Positions 1 to 7,531 of a stretch of DNA of 64,000 bases are shown one piece after another. Each line of letters starts with the position of its first letter. Within the stretch, counting starts at the first letter, position 1. Position numbers and translations under genes: made by a program. The stretch is from positions 186,001 to 250,000 of the forward strand of contig NZ_LUAX01000002.1 in assembly GCF_001695575.1 (NCBI RefSeq), read 5' to 3'. This stretch comes from Vibrio europaeus. Lineage in GTDB: Bacteria; Pseudomonadota; Gammaproteobacteria; Enterobacterales; Vibrionaceae. The notes under the pieces are model-generated. The model did no database searches and was not told the DNA's origin. It saw only the letters and a list, made by a program, of their open reading frames with translations.

Positions 1-2
1 AA

Positions 3-710
3 GCTAAGCAACAAACCAAACCAGTTGCGATTGCCAAAGCGGCCACAAGTACGCCTGCTTCGGTTTTAGAGCCGGCACCCACTCAAGGTGAAGTGGTGAT
101 AGAGCAAGTTGAGCTGACACCAGAGCAGCTTTCAGGTAAAGCCCAAGAGCGGGCTAAAAAGGCGCTCGACAGCAATAACCTCACCGATGCGCTTAATCAC
201 TACGCCGAGTCACTGCGTTATACGCCAGCGAATAAACAGGTAAGAAAACGCCTTGCTGCCCTTTACTATGGAAAGGGCGAAGTACGCAAGGCGGCAGATA
301 TCCTGCAGAAGGGAATTGCATTAGACAGCAATGACTCTACCCTGCGCCTTTCTTTAGCAAAAATGCTAATGAAAGAGCAACAAAACGCAGTGGCGCTAAC
401 GGTATTAAGCACACTCCCAAATTCAGTTTCCGTTGAGTATCTCTCTCTTCGCGCGGCATTGGCGCAAAAAGAGAAACAAGATCAGTTAGCCTTGCAAAGC
501 TATCAACAGCTCGTACAGCGAGAGCCGGAAAGTGGTCGCTGGTGGATGGGGTTAGGCATTCAACAAGAGCGCGCATTCCAGTTAGCGGATGCTAAATCAT
601 CTTATTCAAAAGCCTTAACTAAGCTGGGTCTATCTAGCCAATCGCAACAGTTTATACGTGACCGAATTTCTTTGATTGAGAGTTTAGAGGAGCAGCCGAG
701 TGAAAATTAA
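3..710 (+). CDS. mshN: MSHA biogenesis protein MshN, C-terminal part (5' end outside window)
   Basis: The reading frame is open from base 3, so the gene begins upstream of the window and its N-terminal membrane anchor is not visible. The visible part is mostly paired alpha helices typical of tetratricopeptide repeats (for example the segments around 170-330 and 460-620), which mediate protein-protein contacts. In the Vibrio MSHA cluster a TPR protein, MshN, sits directly before mshE and is thought to help assemble the inner-membrane pilus machine. The stop codon overlaps the GTG start of mshE by 11 bases, indicating translational coupling. The identity rests on repeat architecture plus position. 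Confidence 0.85.
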   Translation, partial: AKQQTKPVAIAKAATSTPASVLEPAPTQGEVVIEQVELTPEQLSGKAQERAKKALDSNNLTDALNHYAESLRYTPANKQVRKRLAALYYGKGEVRKAADILQKGIALDSNDSTLRLSLAKMLMKEQQNAVALTVLSTLPNSVSVEYLSLRAALAQKEKQDQLALQSYQQLVQREPESGRWWMGLGIQQERAFQLADAKSSYSKALTKLGLSSQSQQFIRDRISLIESLEEQPSEN

Positions 711-2424
711 ACTAAGAAAACGTCTCGGCGACTTACTGGTTGAAGAAGGTATTATTACCGAGCAGCAAGTAGAGCAGGCACTGAGCGCGCAAAAATCTAC
801 AGGCAGAAAACTAGGTGCAGCGCTGATAGAGCTTGGTGCTTTAACTGAGCATCAGATGTTGTCATTTTTGTCTCAGCAGCTTGATATTCCATTGATTGAT
901 CTTAGTCGCGCAGATGTCGATGTGGAAGCTGTGCAACTTCTTCCTGAAGTACATGCCAGACGGCTGAGAGCATTAGTGATTGGCCGCCATATGGATACCT
1001 TACGCGTTGCGATGAGTGATCCGGCTGATCTCTTCGCGCAAGAAGCTTTGTTAGGTCAGCTTGCTCAATATGGTATTGAGTTTGTGATTGCACCTGAAAA
1101 CCAATTGGTGGAAGGGTTCGATCGTTATTATCGTCGTACCAAAGAAATTGCCTCTTTTGCTGAGCAGTTACAGGCTGAGCACCAAGTCACCGAAGCTTTT
1201 GATTTCAGTATTGAAGGTGATGATAGCGAAGAAGTGACAGTTGTTAAGCTGATTAACTCTTTGTTTGAGGATGCGATCCAAGTTGGAGCGTCCGATATTC
1301 ATATCGAACCCGATTCGAATGTATTGCGCTTACGTCAACGTATAGATGGTGTTTTGCACGAGACATTGCTTAACGAAGTTAATATTGCCTCTGCTCTAGT
1401 CTTACGCTTGAAGTTGATGGCTAATCTGGATATTTCAGAAAAGCGCTTGCCGCAAGATGGACGCTTTAATATTCGCTCTAAAGGTCAGTCGGTTGATATT
1501 CGTATGTCGACTATGCCTGTTCAGCATGGTGAATCGGTAGTAATGCGTCTGCTTAACCAATCTTCAGGTGTACGTAAGTTAGAAGAGTCGGGCATTCCTT
1601 CTCATCTACTTGATAAATTAAGACGTCAGCTACGCCGTCCGCACGGAATGATTTTGGTGACTGGGCCAACGGGCTCAGGTAAAACCACCACACTCTATGG
1701 CGCATTGAGTGAGCTTAATGAGCCAGGCAAAAAGATTATTACCGCGGAAGATCCTGTCGAGTATCGATTACCACGCGTTAACCAAGTACAGGTTAACCCT
1801 AAAATCGATCTTGATTTCTCGACGGTCCTGAGAACCTTCCTCCGCCAAGACCCGGATATCATTCTTGTTGGTGAGATGCGTGACCAAGAGACGGTCGAAA
1901 TTGGTTTGCGAGCGGCGCTTACGGGTCACTTGGTGTTAAGTACTTTGCACACCAATGACGCGATTGATAGTGCGCTTCGCATGATGGATATGGGGGCGCC
2001 AGGTTATCTGGTGGCGAGTGCGGTACGAGCAGTGGTTGCGCAGAGACTGGTACGTAAAGTTTGCCCCGACTGTAAAACTGAAGAGCAGCTTGACGATGCG
2101 AGAATGCAGTGGCTTGCCCAACGTTTCCCAAATCAAGTCGGGGCGAGCTTTGTTAAAGGCCGCGGTTGTCAGAACTGTAATCTCACTGGATACCGAGGTC
2201 GAATCGGTGTGTTTGAGATGCTTGAGCTTGAACAAGATATGATGGATATGCTGCGAGCCAATGATGCGGTTGGCTTTTCTCAGGTAGCGCGTCAGTCACC
2301 AAACTATAAACCTCTGCTGGCATCAGCGATGGAGTTAGCTTTACAGGGGACGGTGAGCTTAAGTGAAGTGATGAGTCTGGGTGAAGGTGATTCATCTGGT
2401 CACATACAAGCGATTTATATCTAA
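700..2424 (+). CDS. mshE: MSHA pilus extension ATPase MshE (GspE/PilB family)
   Basis: Cytoplasmic hexameric ATPase that drives MSHA pilus extension. The N terminus carries two tandem MshEN motifs (residues about 8-31 and 37-60, pattern RLGxxL..EGxI..Q), the module known to bind cyclic di-GMP. The C-terminal half has the Walker A motif GPTGSGKT from residue 322, an acidic Walker B region, the secretion-ATPase Asp/His boxes, and a four-cysteine zinc site (CPDC and CQNC). Length 574 aa is normal for the family. It starts with GTG inside the end of mshN and is followed 8 bases later by mshG. MshE is the post-translational c-di-GMP control point of this pilus. Confidence 0.96.
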   Translation: MKIKLRKRLGDLLVEEGIITEQQVEQALSAQKSTGRKLGAALIELGALTEHQMLSFLSQQLDIPLIDLSRADVDVEAVQLLPEVHARRLRALVIGRHMDTLRVAMSDPADLFAQEALLGQLAQYGIEFVIAPENQLVEGFDRYYRRTKEIASFAEQLQAEHQVTEAFDFSIEGDDSEEVTVVKLINSLFEDAIQVGASDIHIEPDSNVLRLRQRIDGVLHETLLNEVNIASALVLRLKLMANLDISEKRLPQDGRFNIRSKGQSVDIRMSTMPVQHGESVVMRLLNQSSGVRKLEESGIPSHLLDKLRRQLRRPHGMILVTGPTGSGKTTTLYGALSELNEPGKKIITAEDPVEYRLPRVNQVQVNPKIDLDFSTVLRTFLRQDPDIILVGEMRDQETVEIGLRAALTGHLVLSTLHTNDAIDSALRMMDMGAPGYLVASAVRAVVAQRLVRKVCPDCKTEEQLDDARMQWLAQRFPNQVGASFVKGRGCQNCNLTGYRGRIGVFEMLELEQDMMDMLRANDAVGFSQVARQSPNYKPLLASAMELALQGTVSLSEVMSLGEGDSSGHIQAIYI

Positions 2425-2432
2425 GGTAAGCG

Positions 2433-3653
2433 ATGAACAGTTTTCGATACCAAGGACGAAATCTTGATGGCAGTGCAGTTTCAGGGCTGGTAGAAGCGCC
2501 AACTCAAGAAGCTGCAGCAGAACAGCTCATGGGCAAAGGTATTATTCCGATTAATATCTCGGCTCATAGTGGCAAAAGCCCTTTGAATCTTGACCTTAAG
2601 GCGCTATTCACGCCAGCGATTCCTTTAGAGGTGTTAGTAATTTTCTGTCGTCAGCTGTATAGCTTGACCAAAGCAGGTGTTCCTCTGCTGCGCTCTATGA
2701 AAGGCTTGAGTCAAAATAGCGCCAATAAACAGCTACAAACTGCGCTCGAAGATGTGACTCAAGAGCTCACTAATGGTCGCAGCTTGTCGGCCTCTATGCA
2801 GTTATTCCCTAAGGTATTTAGCCCGTTGTTTGTTTCTATGATCCACGTTGGTGAAAATACCGGTCGACTGGATCAAGCGTTATTACAGTTAGCGAACTAT
2901 TATGAACAGGAAGTAGAGACGCGTAAACGCATCAAAACCGCGATGCGTTATCCGACATTTGTTATCTGCTTTATTGTTATTGCGCTGTTTATTCTTAACG
3001 TCAAAGTGATTCCGCAGTTTTCCAGTATGTTCTCTCGTTTTGGCGTCGATCTTCCTTTGCCAACTCGCATATTAATCACGACGTCAGAGTTTTTTGTCAA
3101 TTACTGGGTGATGATGGTAGCGGGAATTGTGGCGGCTCTGTTTGGATTTAGAGCTTGGCTAAGTACTGCAAATGGAAGAGAAAAGTGGGATAAGTTTCGC
3201 TTGCGAATGCCTGTAGTGGGCGAGTTGATAAACCGCGCCCAGTTGTCACGCTTTTCACGAACCTTTGCTTTGATGCTTAAGGCTGGCGTGCCGTTAAACC
3301 AATCTTTGGCGCTCTCAGCGGAAGCTCTAGGCAATAAGTTTTTGGAGAACAGGCTGATAGAGATGAAGTCCTCAATTGAAGCGGGCGGAACCATCTCATC
3401 AACAGCAATAAATAGTGGTGTGTTTACCCCGCTAGTGATTCAGATGATCAGTGTTGGTGAAGAAACGGGTCGTATTGATGAGCTGTTATTAGAAGTGGCG
3501 GATTTTTACGATCGTGAAGTCGATTATGATTTGAAAACGCTAACCGCACGAATCGAACCTATCCTGCTTGTGATTGTGGCGGGTATGGTTTTGATTCTAG
3601 CTCTAGGTATCTTCCTACCAATGTGGGGAATGTTAGATGCCATTAAAGGCTAA
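2433..3653 (+). CDS. mshG: MSHA pilus inner-membrane platform protein MshG (GspF/PilC family)
   Basis: Polytopic inner-membrane protein that couples the MshE ATPase to pilin polymerisation. It shows the duplicated T2SS-F architecture: a first copy beginning near residue 70 (FCRQLYSLTKAGVPLL) and a second near residue 273 (SRTFALMLKAGVPLN), each followed by hydrophobic spans; the last spans are at about 175-195 and 380-400. Length 406 aa is typical. It follows mshE by 8 bases and overlaps mshF by 17 bases, so the three are one transcriptional and probably translational unit. Confidence 0.95.
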   Translation: MNSFRYQGRNLDGSAVSGLVEAPTQEAAAEQLMGKGIIPINISAHSGKSPLNLDLKALFTPAIPLEVLVIFCRQLYSLTKAGVPLLRSMKGLSQNSANKQLQTALEDVTQELTNGRSLSASMQLFPKVFSPLFVSMIHVGENTGRLDQALLQLANYYEQEVETRKRIKTAMRYPTFVICFIVIALFILNVKVIPQFSSMFSRFGVDLPLPTRILITTSEFFVNYWVMMVAGIVAALFGFRAWLSTANGREKWDKFRLRMPVVGELINRAQLSRFSRTFALMLKAGVPLNQSLALSAEALGNKFLENRLIEMKSSIEAGGTISSTAINSGVFTPLVIQMISVGEETGRIDELLLEVADFYDREVDYDLKTLTARIEPILLVIVAGMVLILALGIFLPMWGMLDAIKG

Positions 3654-4116
3654 TTTAATCAGTTACATTGAGCGCTCACGGCTCGCGATTTGGTTACTGG
3701 TAATTGTCTGTTTGATCATGAGCTTTATGTTGGTGTGGCAAAGCGTGGTGAAAGAAGCCAATCAGTCGGCTTTTTTGCTCGCGAGTCAAAGAATTGTTGA
3801 GCGAGCAAGCTACTATAAACAGCAGTGGTTGTTATCTGGTCAACAAAATGAGATAACCATTGAAGGTCGCACGTTGAACTATACTAGTATGGGGTGGATT
3901 AAACCTTTGGGTGAAGCACCGCATGTAGATTGCGTATTGTGGCTTGACACTTTATACCCGCAACATGAAGTTTTAGGTAATCAGCCCGTTGCGATTGAAA
4001 ACAAAACGATAGCGAACAATTATCACTGTGATTATCTGTATAGCAACGACAGATTGATTTCTATCACTTTGATGGATAATAGGTTTATAGCTAAGACGGG
4101 TTTTTTAGCTCAGTAG
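3637..4116 (+). CDS. mshF: MSHA biogenesis protein MshF
   Basis: Small bitopic membrane protein of 159 aa. One hydrophobic helix at residues about 16-38 is followed by a hydrophilic, presumably periplasmic domain with two cysteines (DCVLW and HCDYL) that could form a disulfide. The name comes from its position between mshG and mshB; there is no enzymatic motif, and the family has no well-defined biochemical role beyond MSHA assembly. The start at 3637 overlaps the mshG stop region by 17 bases. About 78 bases separate it from mshB, where a new promoter seems to lie. Confidence 0.8.
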   Translation: MPLKANLISYIERSRLAIWLLVIVCLIMSFMLVWQSVVKEANQSAFLLASQRIVERASYYKQQWLLSGQQNEITIEGRTLNYTSMGWIKPLGEAPHVDCVLWLDTLYPQHEVLGNQPVAIENKTIANNYHCDYLYSNDRLISITLMDNRFIAKTGFLAQ

Positions 4117-4121
4117 AGTTA

Positions 4122-4164
4122 TTGACACTCTCAATATAGCGAATTAGTACAATTTCCGTATAAT
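4122..4164 (+). promoter_or_regulatory. Candidate sigma-70 promoter region for mshBA
   Basis: The mshF-mshB gap holds a consensus -35 hexamer TTGACA at 4122-4127 and a perfect -10 hexamer TATAAT at 4159-4164. They are too far apart (31 bp) to pair with each other. TTGACA could pair with a poor -10 at 4145-4150, and TATAAT lacks a good -35. A promoter here would separate the pilin genes from the assembly genes. This is inference from hexamers only. Confidence 0.35.
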
Positions 4165-4194
4165 GCACTGTACATAACGGTAGGTGATAAATAT

Positions 4195-4761
4195 ATGTCA
4201 AACAAACAGTCTGGTTTCTCACTAGTTGAGCTCGTTGTGGTTATCGTGGTGGTTGGCCTATTAGCTGTTGCTGCCTTACCGCGCTTCTTGGATGTGACGG
4301 ATGAAGCGAAAAAAGCCAGTGTTGAGGGAGTAGCGGGCGGCTACGCGACAGGGGTACTCTCTGCGCGAGCGCAGTGGGAAGCGGAAGCAAGACCTTCTGT
4401 GACCATTGATTCCGTTGTACGTAATACTGTAAATTATGATGGTGTTAAGTTTTGGCTGACCAGTACCAGTCAATCTGGCGGTAACTTTAGAGATGGTTAC
4501 CCATTTGCAATTAACACCAATGATACTAATTTCCCTACCGCATTAACTGACACAATTTGTGTTGAGCTGATGGAGAACTTACTGCAAAACCCACCTAAAG
4601 TGGGCACGGTAACTCAGGCTCAAGCGGATTCTAATATTAAGTATTCAGCACAAGCTGATAACGCTCAATCTACTTGCACTTATATTCAGCGAGAAGGTAA
4701 TAGTGAACATCAGTTTGTTTATGAAATTGAAACTGGTCGTGTGACCGTAACTTTGCAGTAG
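4195..4761 (+). CDS. mshB: MSHA minor pilin/pilin-like protein MshB
   Basis: Type IV prepilin of 188 aa. A six-residue leader plus Gly7 is followed by the cleavage and methylation site G|FSLVE and a hydrophobic N-terminal helix (residues 8-30), with Glu5 of the mature protein present. Prepilin peptidase would cut after Gly7. The globular domain has two cysteines, at about 122 (DTICVEL) and 160 (STCTYIQ), fitting a C-terminal disulfide loop. It lies 33 bases before the major pilin mshA and is nearly identical to MshA at the N terminus, as expected for partners packing in one filament. Confidence 0.92.
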   Translation: MSNKQSGFSLVELVVVIVVVGLLAVAALPRFLDVTDEAKKASVEGVAGGYATGVLSARAQWEAEARPSVTIDSVVRNTVNYDGVKFWLTSTSQSGGNFRDGYPFAINTNDTNFPTALTDTICVELMENLLQNPPKVGTVTQAQADSNIKYSAQADNAQSTCTYIQREGNSEHQFVYEIETGRVTVTLQ

Positions 4762-4794
4762 TTCTGCAGCCAACAACATAGAGAGATTTTTACT

Positions 4795-5250
4795 ATGAAA
4801 AGACAAGGCGGTTTCACCCTAATCGAACTAGTGGTGGTAATTGTTATTCTAGGTATTCTTGCAGTGACTGCAGCACCGAGATTTTTAAACCTGCAAAGTG
4901 ATGCTCGCGATGCGTCCTTACAAGGCTTAAAAGGAGCAATGGCTGGCGCTGCTGGTATTATCTATGGTAAATCAGCAATTAGTGGTGAAGATACTAAAGC
5001 AGATGGAGCGATCTCCGCGGGTTCCGACACCATTGAAACAGTCTGGGGCTATCCGGAAGCATCTACAGATGGTATTACCAAAGCTGTTACTGGGTTGAGT
5101 ACGGATTGGAAACAAATTACAGCTGTATCTGGTGGTAACTCTATCGCTTATGGCTTTGATGCTGCTGCGACGAATTGTTATGTAACGTACGCTATTAATC
5201 CTTCAACTAGCAATGCTGAACCGACTTATACAGTCAGCTCGTGTCAGTAA
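4795..5250 (+). CDS. mshA: MSHA major pilin subunit MshA
   Basis: Major structural pilin of the mannose-sensitive haemagglutinin pilus, used for surface attachment and biofilm formation. The leader is short and basic (MKRQGG) with cleavage G6|F7, then FTLIELVVVIVILG with the essential Glu5. The 151-aa protein has two cysteines, C128 and C150, near the C terminus, the classical disulfide-bonded D-region. Position between mshB and a strong terminator fits a highly expressed gene. The globular half is the variable, exposed part of this pilin and may be strain specific. Confidence 0.95.
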   Translation: MKRQGGFTLIELVVVIVILGILAVTAAPRFLNLQSDARDASLQGLKGAMAGAAGIIYGKSAISGEDTKADGAISAGSDTIETVWGYPEASTDGITKAVTGLSTDWKQITAVSGGNSIAYGFDAAATNCYVTYAINPSTSNAEPTYTVSSCQ

Positions 5251-5260
5251 AACAGATTGA

Positions 5261-5285
5261 AGGCCAGCGAACGCTGGCCTTTTTC
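5261..5285 (+). terminator. Intrinsic terminator after mshA
   Basis: Perfect 9-bp stem AGGCCAGCG/CGCTGGCCT with a very short loop, followed by TTTTTCTT, eleven bases after the mshA stop. It would let mshBA transcripts accumulate while reducing readthrough into the minor pilin genes. Confidence 0.88.
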
Positions 5286-5393
5286 TTATCTAAAATTCTC
5301 CTCTAAGCCCTTCTCAAAAATCCTTAAAAAACAACAGCCCTAACCTTATCTGTTATATACTGACTTTAAGTATACGTCCCACGGTAACTGGTT

Positions 5394-5870
5394 ATGGCTA
5401 GGCCAAGAGTCTTTGGTTTTACATTGATTGAACTGATCGTCGTTATATTATTAGTGTCGATAGTATCGGTTTATGCTGCTAGCCGTTATTCAGGCCGTTC
5501 TGGTTTTTCCCCTTTTGCTGCGCAAGAGCAAGTGATTTCGGTTATTCGCCAAGTTCAAGTGAATCGCATGCAGTCGAATGTTGATATGGATGCAATCAGT
5601 GGTAATACCAACTTTACCCTTAGCCTGCTAGGTAACTGTATTGGCTCTCAAGCGGCCTGCGCCACGCGAGATGATGGGCGCAGTGATTGGGTGTCTCTCA
5701 ATGATGTATCTTTCACTTCCAATGTTGGCGCACTGGTTAATTTTGATTTGCTAGGCAACCCGGATGGCGTCGCAACTCCTATTAATATACAGATGACCTC
5801 GACTGACGGGTCTTGCGTCGCCGTGCAAATCAATGCAGTGGGTTATGTTTCGCCTGCGGGGGGCTGCTAA
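5394..5870 (+). CDS. mshC: MSHA minor pilin MshC
   Basis: Prepilin-like protein of 158 aa with leader MARPRVFG, predicted cut after Gly8 and a mature N terminus FTLIELIVVILL that keeps Glu5. It resembles GspH/FimT-type minor pilins in size and position, the first of a minor-pilin cassette (C-D-O-P) that primes filament assembly. Several cysteines occur in the globular part (NCIGSQAAC, SCVAV, GGC). Its stop codon TAA shares one base with the mshD start ATG at 5870. It lies 143 bases downstream of mshA, past the terminator, so probably has some promoter of its own. Confidence 0.9.
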   Translation: MARPRVFGFTLIELIVVILLVSIVSVYAASRYSGRSGFSPFAAQEQVISVIRQVQVNRMQSNVDMDAISGNTNFTLSLLGNCIGSQAACATRDDGRSDWVSLNDVSFTSNVGALVNFDLLGNPDGVATPINIQMTSTDGSCVAVQINAVGYVSPAGGC

Positions 5871-6394
5871 TGACTATCTCTCGTGGTTTCTCGTTAATCG
5901 AAAGTGTCATTGTGATAGTAGTGATGGGTATCGCTATGCTGACCATTACTAGCTTTTTAGTCCCGCAAGTATCACGCAGCGCTGACCCCCATTACCAAAC
6001 ACGTGCCGCTGCTATGGGGCAAAGCGTGATGACGAAAATTCTTGCTCGTAACTTTGATAATGTCATTGATATACCGAATGGTGTGGTGACCTGTGACACT
6101 AGCGGGGTAAACCAATGTACTCCTGCTGGGAGCTTTGGTATTGATAGCGGTGAAACCAATAATAATCCTGATGCTTATAATGATGTTGATGATTTTCAAG
6201 GCTGCTGGGAGCCTTTAGCAACCAATAGCTGTCGTGATCTAAACCTGCTTGTTGGTGGGAATAGCTACTTGAATTTCCGAGTGGATGTTGATGTTGCATA
6301 CGCTGACGTTAACCGGCTTAAACGAATACGCTTAACAGTCAGTGCCTCCAGTCAAACGCCAATCGTGCTTTTTGCATACCGAGGTAACTACTGA
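5870..6394 (+). CDS. mshD: MSHA minor pilin MshD
   Basis: Prepilin-like protein, 174 aa from the ATG at 5870. An in-frame codon at 5813 would add 19 residues, but that extension lies inside mshC and puts the prepilin leader in the wrong place, so 5870 is preferred. Leader MTISRG, cut before FSLIESVIVIVVMG, with Glu5 present; GspI/PilV-like in character. Start and stop both overlap neighbours by one base (TAATG with mshC, TGATG with mshO), showing tight translational coupling in the minor-pilin cassette. Confidence 0.9.
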   Translation: MTISRGFSLIESVIVIVVMGIAMLTITSFLVPQVSRSADPHYQTRAAAMGQSVMTKILARNFDNVIDIPNGVVTCDTSGVNQCTPAGSFGIDSGETNNNPDAYNDVDDFQGCWEPLATNSCRDLNLLVGGNSYLNFRVDVDVAYADVNRLKRIRLTVSASSQTPIVLFAYRGNY

Positions 6395-7119
6395 TGAAAG
6401 AAAAAGGCTTTACCTTGATCGAAATGGTCGTCACTTTAATCATTGGTGCGATCTTAGTGCTTGGTATTGCCGGTTTTGTTGAGCTCGGTGCTCGCGGTTA
6501 CAGCGATACTGTCGATAGACAGCGGCTACAGACTCAAGCCAAATTTATTCTTGAGAAAATGTCTCGTGAAGTGCGCCATGCAGTACCTAATATGCTCAAT
6601 AGCTCACTGGCGATTCCGCAAGCGACAAGCTGCATTTCATTTTATCCGATTGTAGAGTCAGGTTTTTATGCCGTATCAGGCGCTGACTTAAATTTCGTAG
6701 TTGGGCGCACAGGTGTCACCGTTTCCGATATTAATACCCTAAATATGGTCATTAACCCTATTCAGGCAAGCCCTACCACCAATGTTTTCCCACTCACTAA
6801 TGTCAGCAGTGCCAGCAATACCTTTACGGTGCCAAGTGCCGCGGTTGATCTGATTGGTGGTTCAATCTCTAATCGCCACTATATCTATAATCCCAACGGT
6901 ATGGTTAGCTACTGCTTGGTTACTGGGCAATTGCGTCGTAGCGTCAGTGGGGCCAGTGCATTACCGTTGTCAGATACCGGTCTAACAGGGACGTTAACTT
7001 ATGAACCTGCCACAGTGCAGCGCAATGGCATAGTACAAGTGGATATTACATTCAATAATGCAGCTGGTGATGAATCAACTAACTTTATACAAGAGATACA
7101 GGTGTTAAATGTCCCGTAA
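6394..7119 (+). CDS. mshO: MSHA minor pilin MshO
   Basis: Prepilin-like protein of 241 aa with leader MKEKG, predicted cleavage G5|F6 and mature start FTLIEMVVTLIIGAILVLG, Glu5 present. Size and order match the PilW/GspJ-like member of a minor-pilin set. The globular region is Ser/Thr/Asn-rich with cysteines near residues 75 and 172. It starts at the TGATG junction with mshD and overlaps mshP by 11 bases. Confidence 0.88.
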   Translation: MKEKGFTLIEMVVTLIIGAILVLGIAGFVELGARGYSDTVDRQRLQTQAKFILEKMSREVRHAVPNMLNSSLAIPQATSCISFYPIVESGFYAVSGADLNFVVGRTGVTVSDINTLNMVINPIQASPTTNVFPLTNVSSASNTFTVPSAAVDLIGGSISNRHYIYNPNGMVSYCLVTGQLRRSVSGASALPLSDTGLTGTLTYEPATVQRNGIVQVDITFNNAAGDESTNFIQEIQVLNVP

Positions 7120-7528
7120 TAAACAGCAGGGTAGTTTATACATAGTCATTATCTTTGTATTGGTAGTGATGGGTTTTCTTGCTACCACACTAAGCCAGAT
7201 TAGTTGGTCGAACAGTGACAGCCATGCTAAAGATGTTGTCGGTACTCAGGCTGCCTTATTGGCACACTCTGGTAATGAGTTGGCTCTTGAGTTGGTTTAT
7301 GGAATTACGAGCTCGACCCCAGTAGGTAATCCATGTACGACTATTAATGGGATAAATGTGAGTGTGTTTGAAACCACGGTTAACTGCCAAGATGTGCAGG
7401 TAAGCTGTGAAGCGCGTGGTGGGCAATTAGCGGACGGAACGCAAATGTACGTGGTCAGTTCAACTGCGATATGTGGTAGTGGTATTAACCAAATGCAGCG
7501 CAACCAAGAAGTTTGGATTAGGGAGTAA
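7109..7528 (+). CDS. mshP: MSHA biogenesis protein MshP (PilX/GspK-like)
   Basis: Short membrane-anchored pilin-like protein, 139 aa. The N terminus MSRNKQQG is followed by SLYIVIIFVLVVMGFL, a leader-like segment with the Gly-1 position kept but no Phe1 and no Glu5, the pattern of GspK/PilX-type tip pilins. Five cysteines occur in the C-terminal half. It overlaps mshO by 11 bases and is followed after three bases by mshQ. The lack of Glu5 suggests a tip or priming role, by analogy with GspK. Confidence 0.85.
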   Translation: MSRNKQQGSLYIVIIFVLVVMGFLATTLSQISWSNSDSHAKDVVGTQAALLAHSGNELALELVYGITSSTPVGNPCTTINGINVSVFETTVNCQDVQVSCEARGGQLADGTQMYVVSSTAICGSGINQMQRNQEVWIRE

Positions 7529-7531
7529 CAG

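Noticed and set aside
1936..2235. Antisense open frames inside mshE and other core genes
   Set aside because: Shadows of the real coding frames without ribosome sites or domain features.
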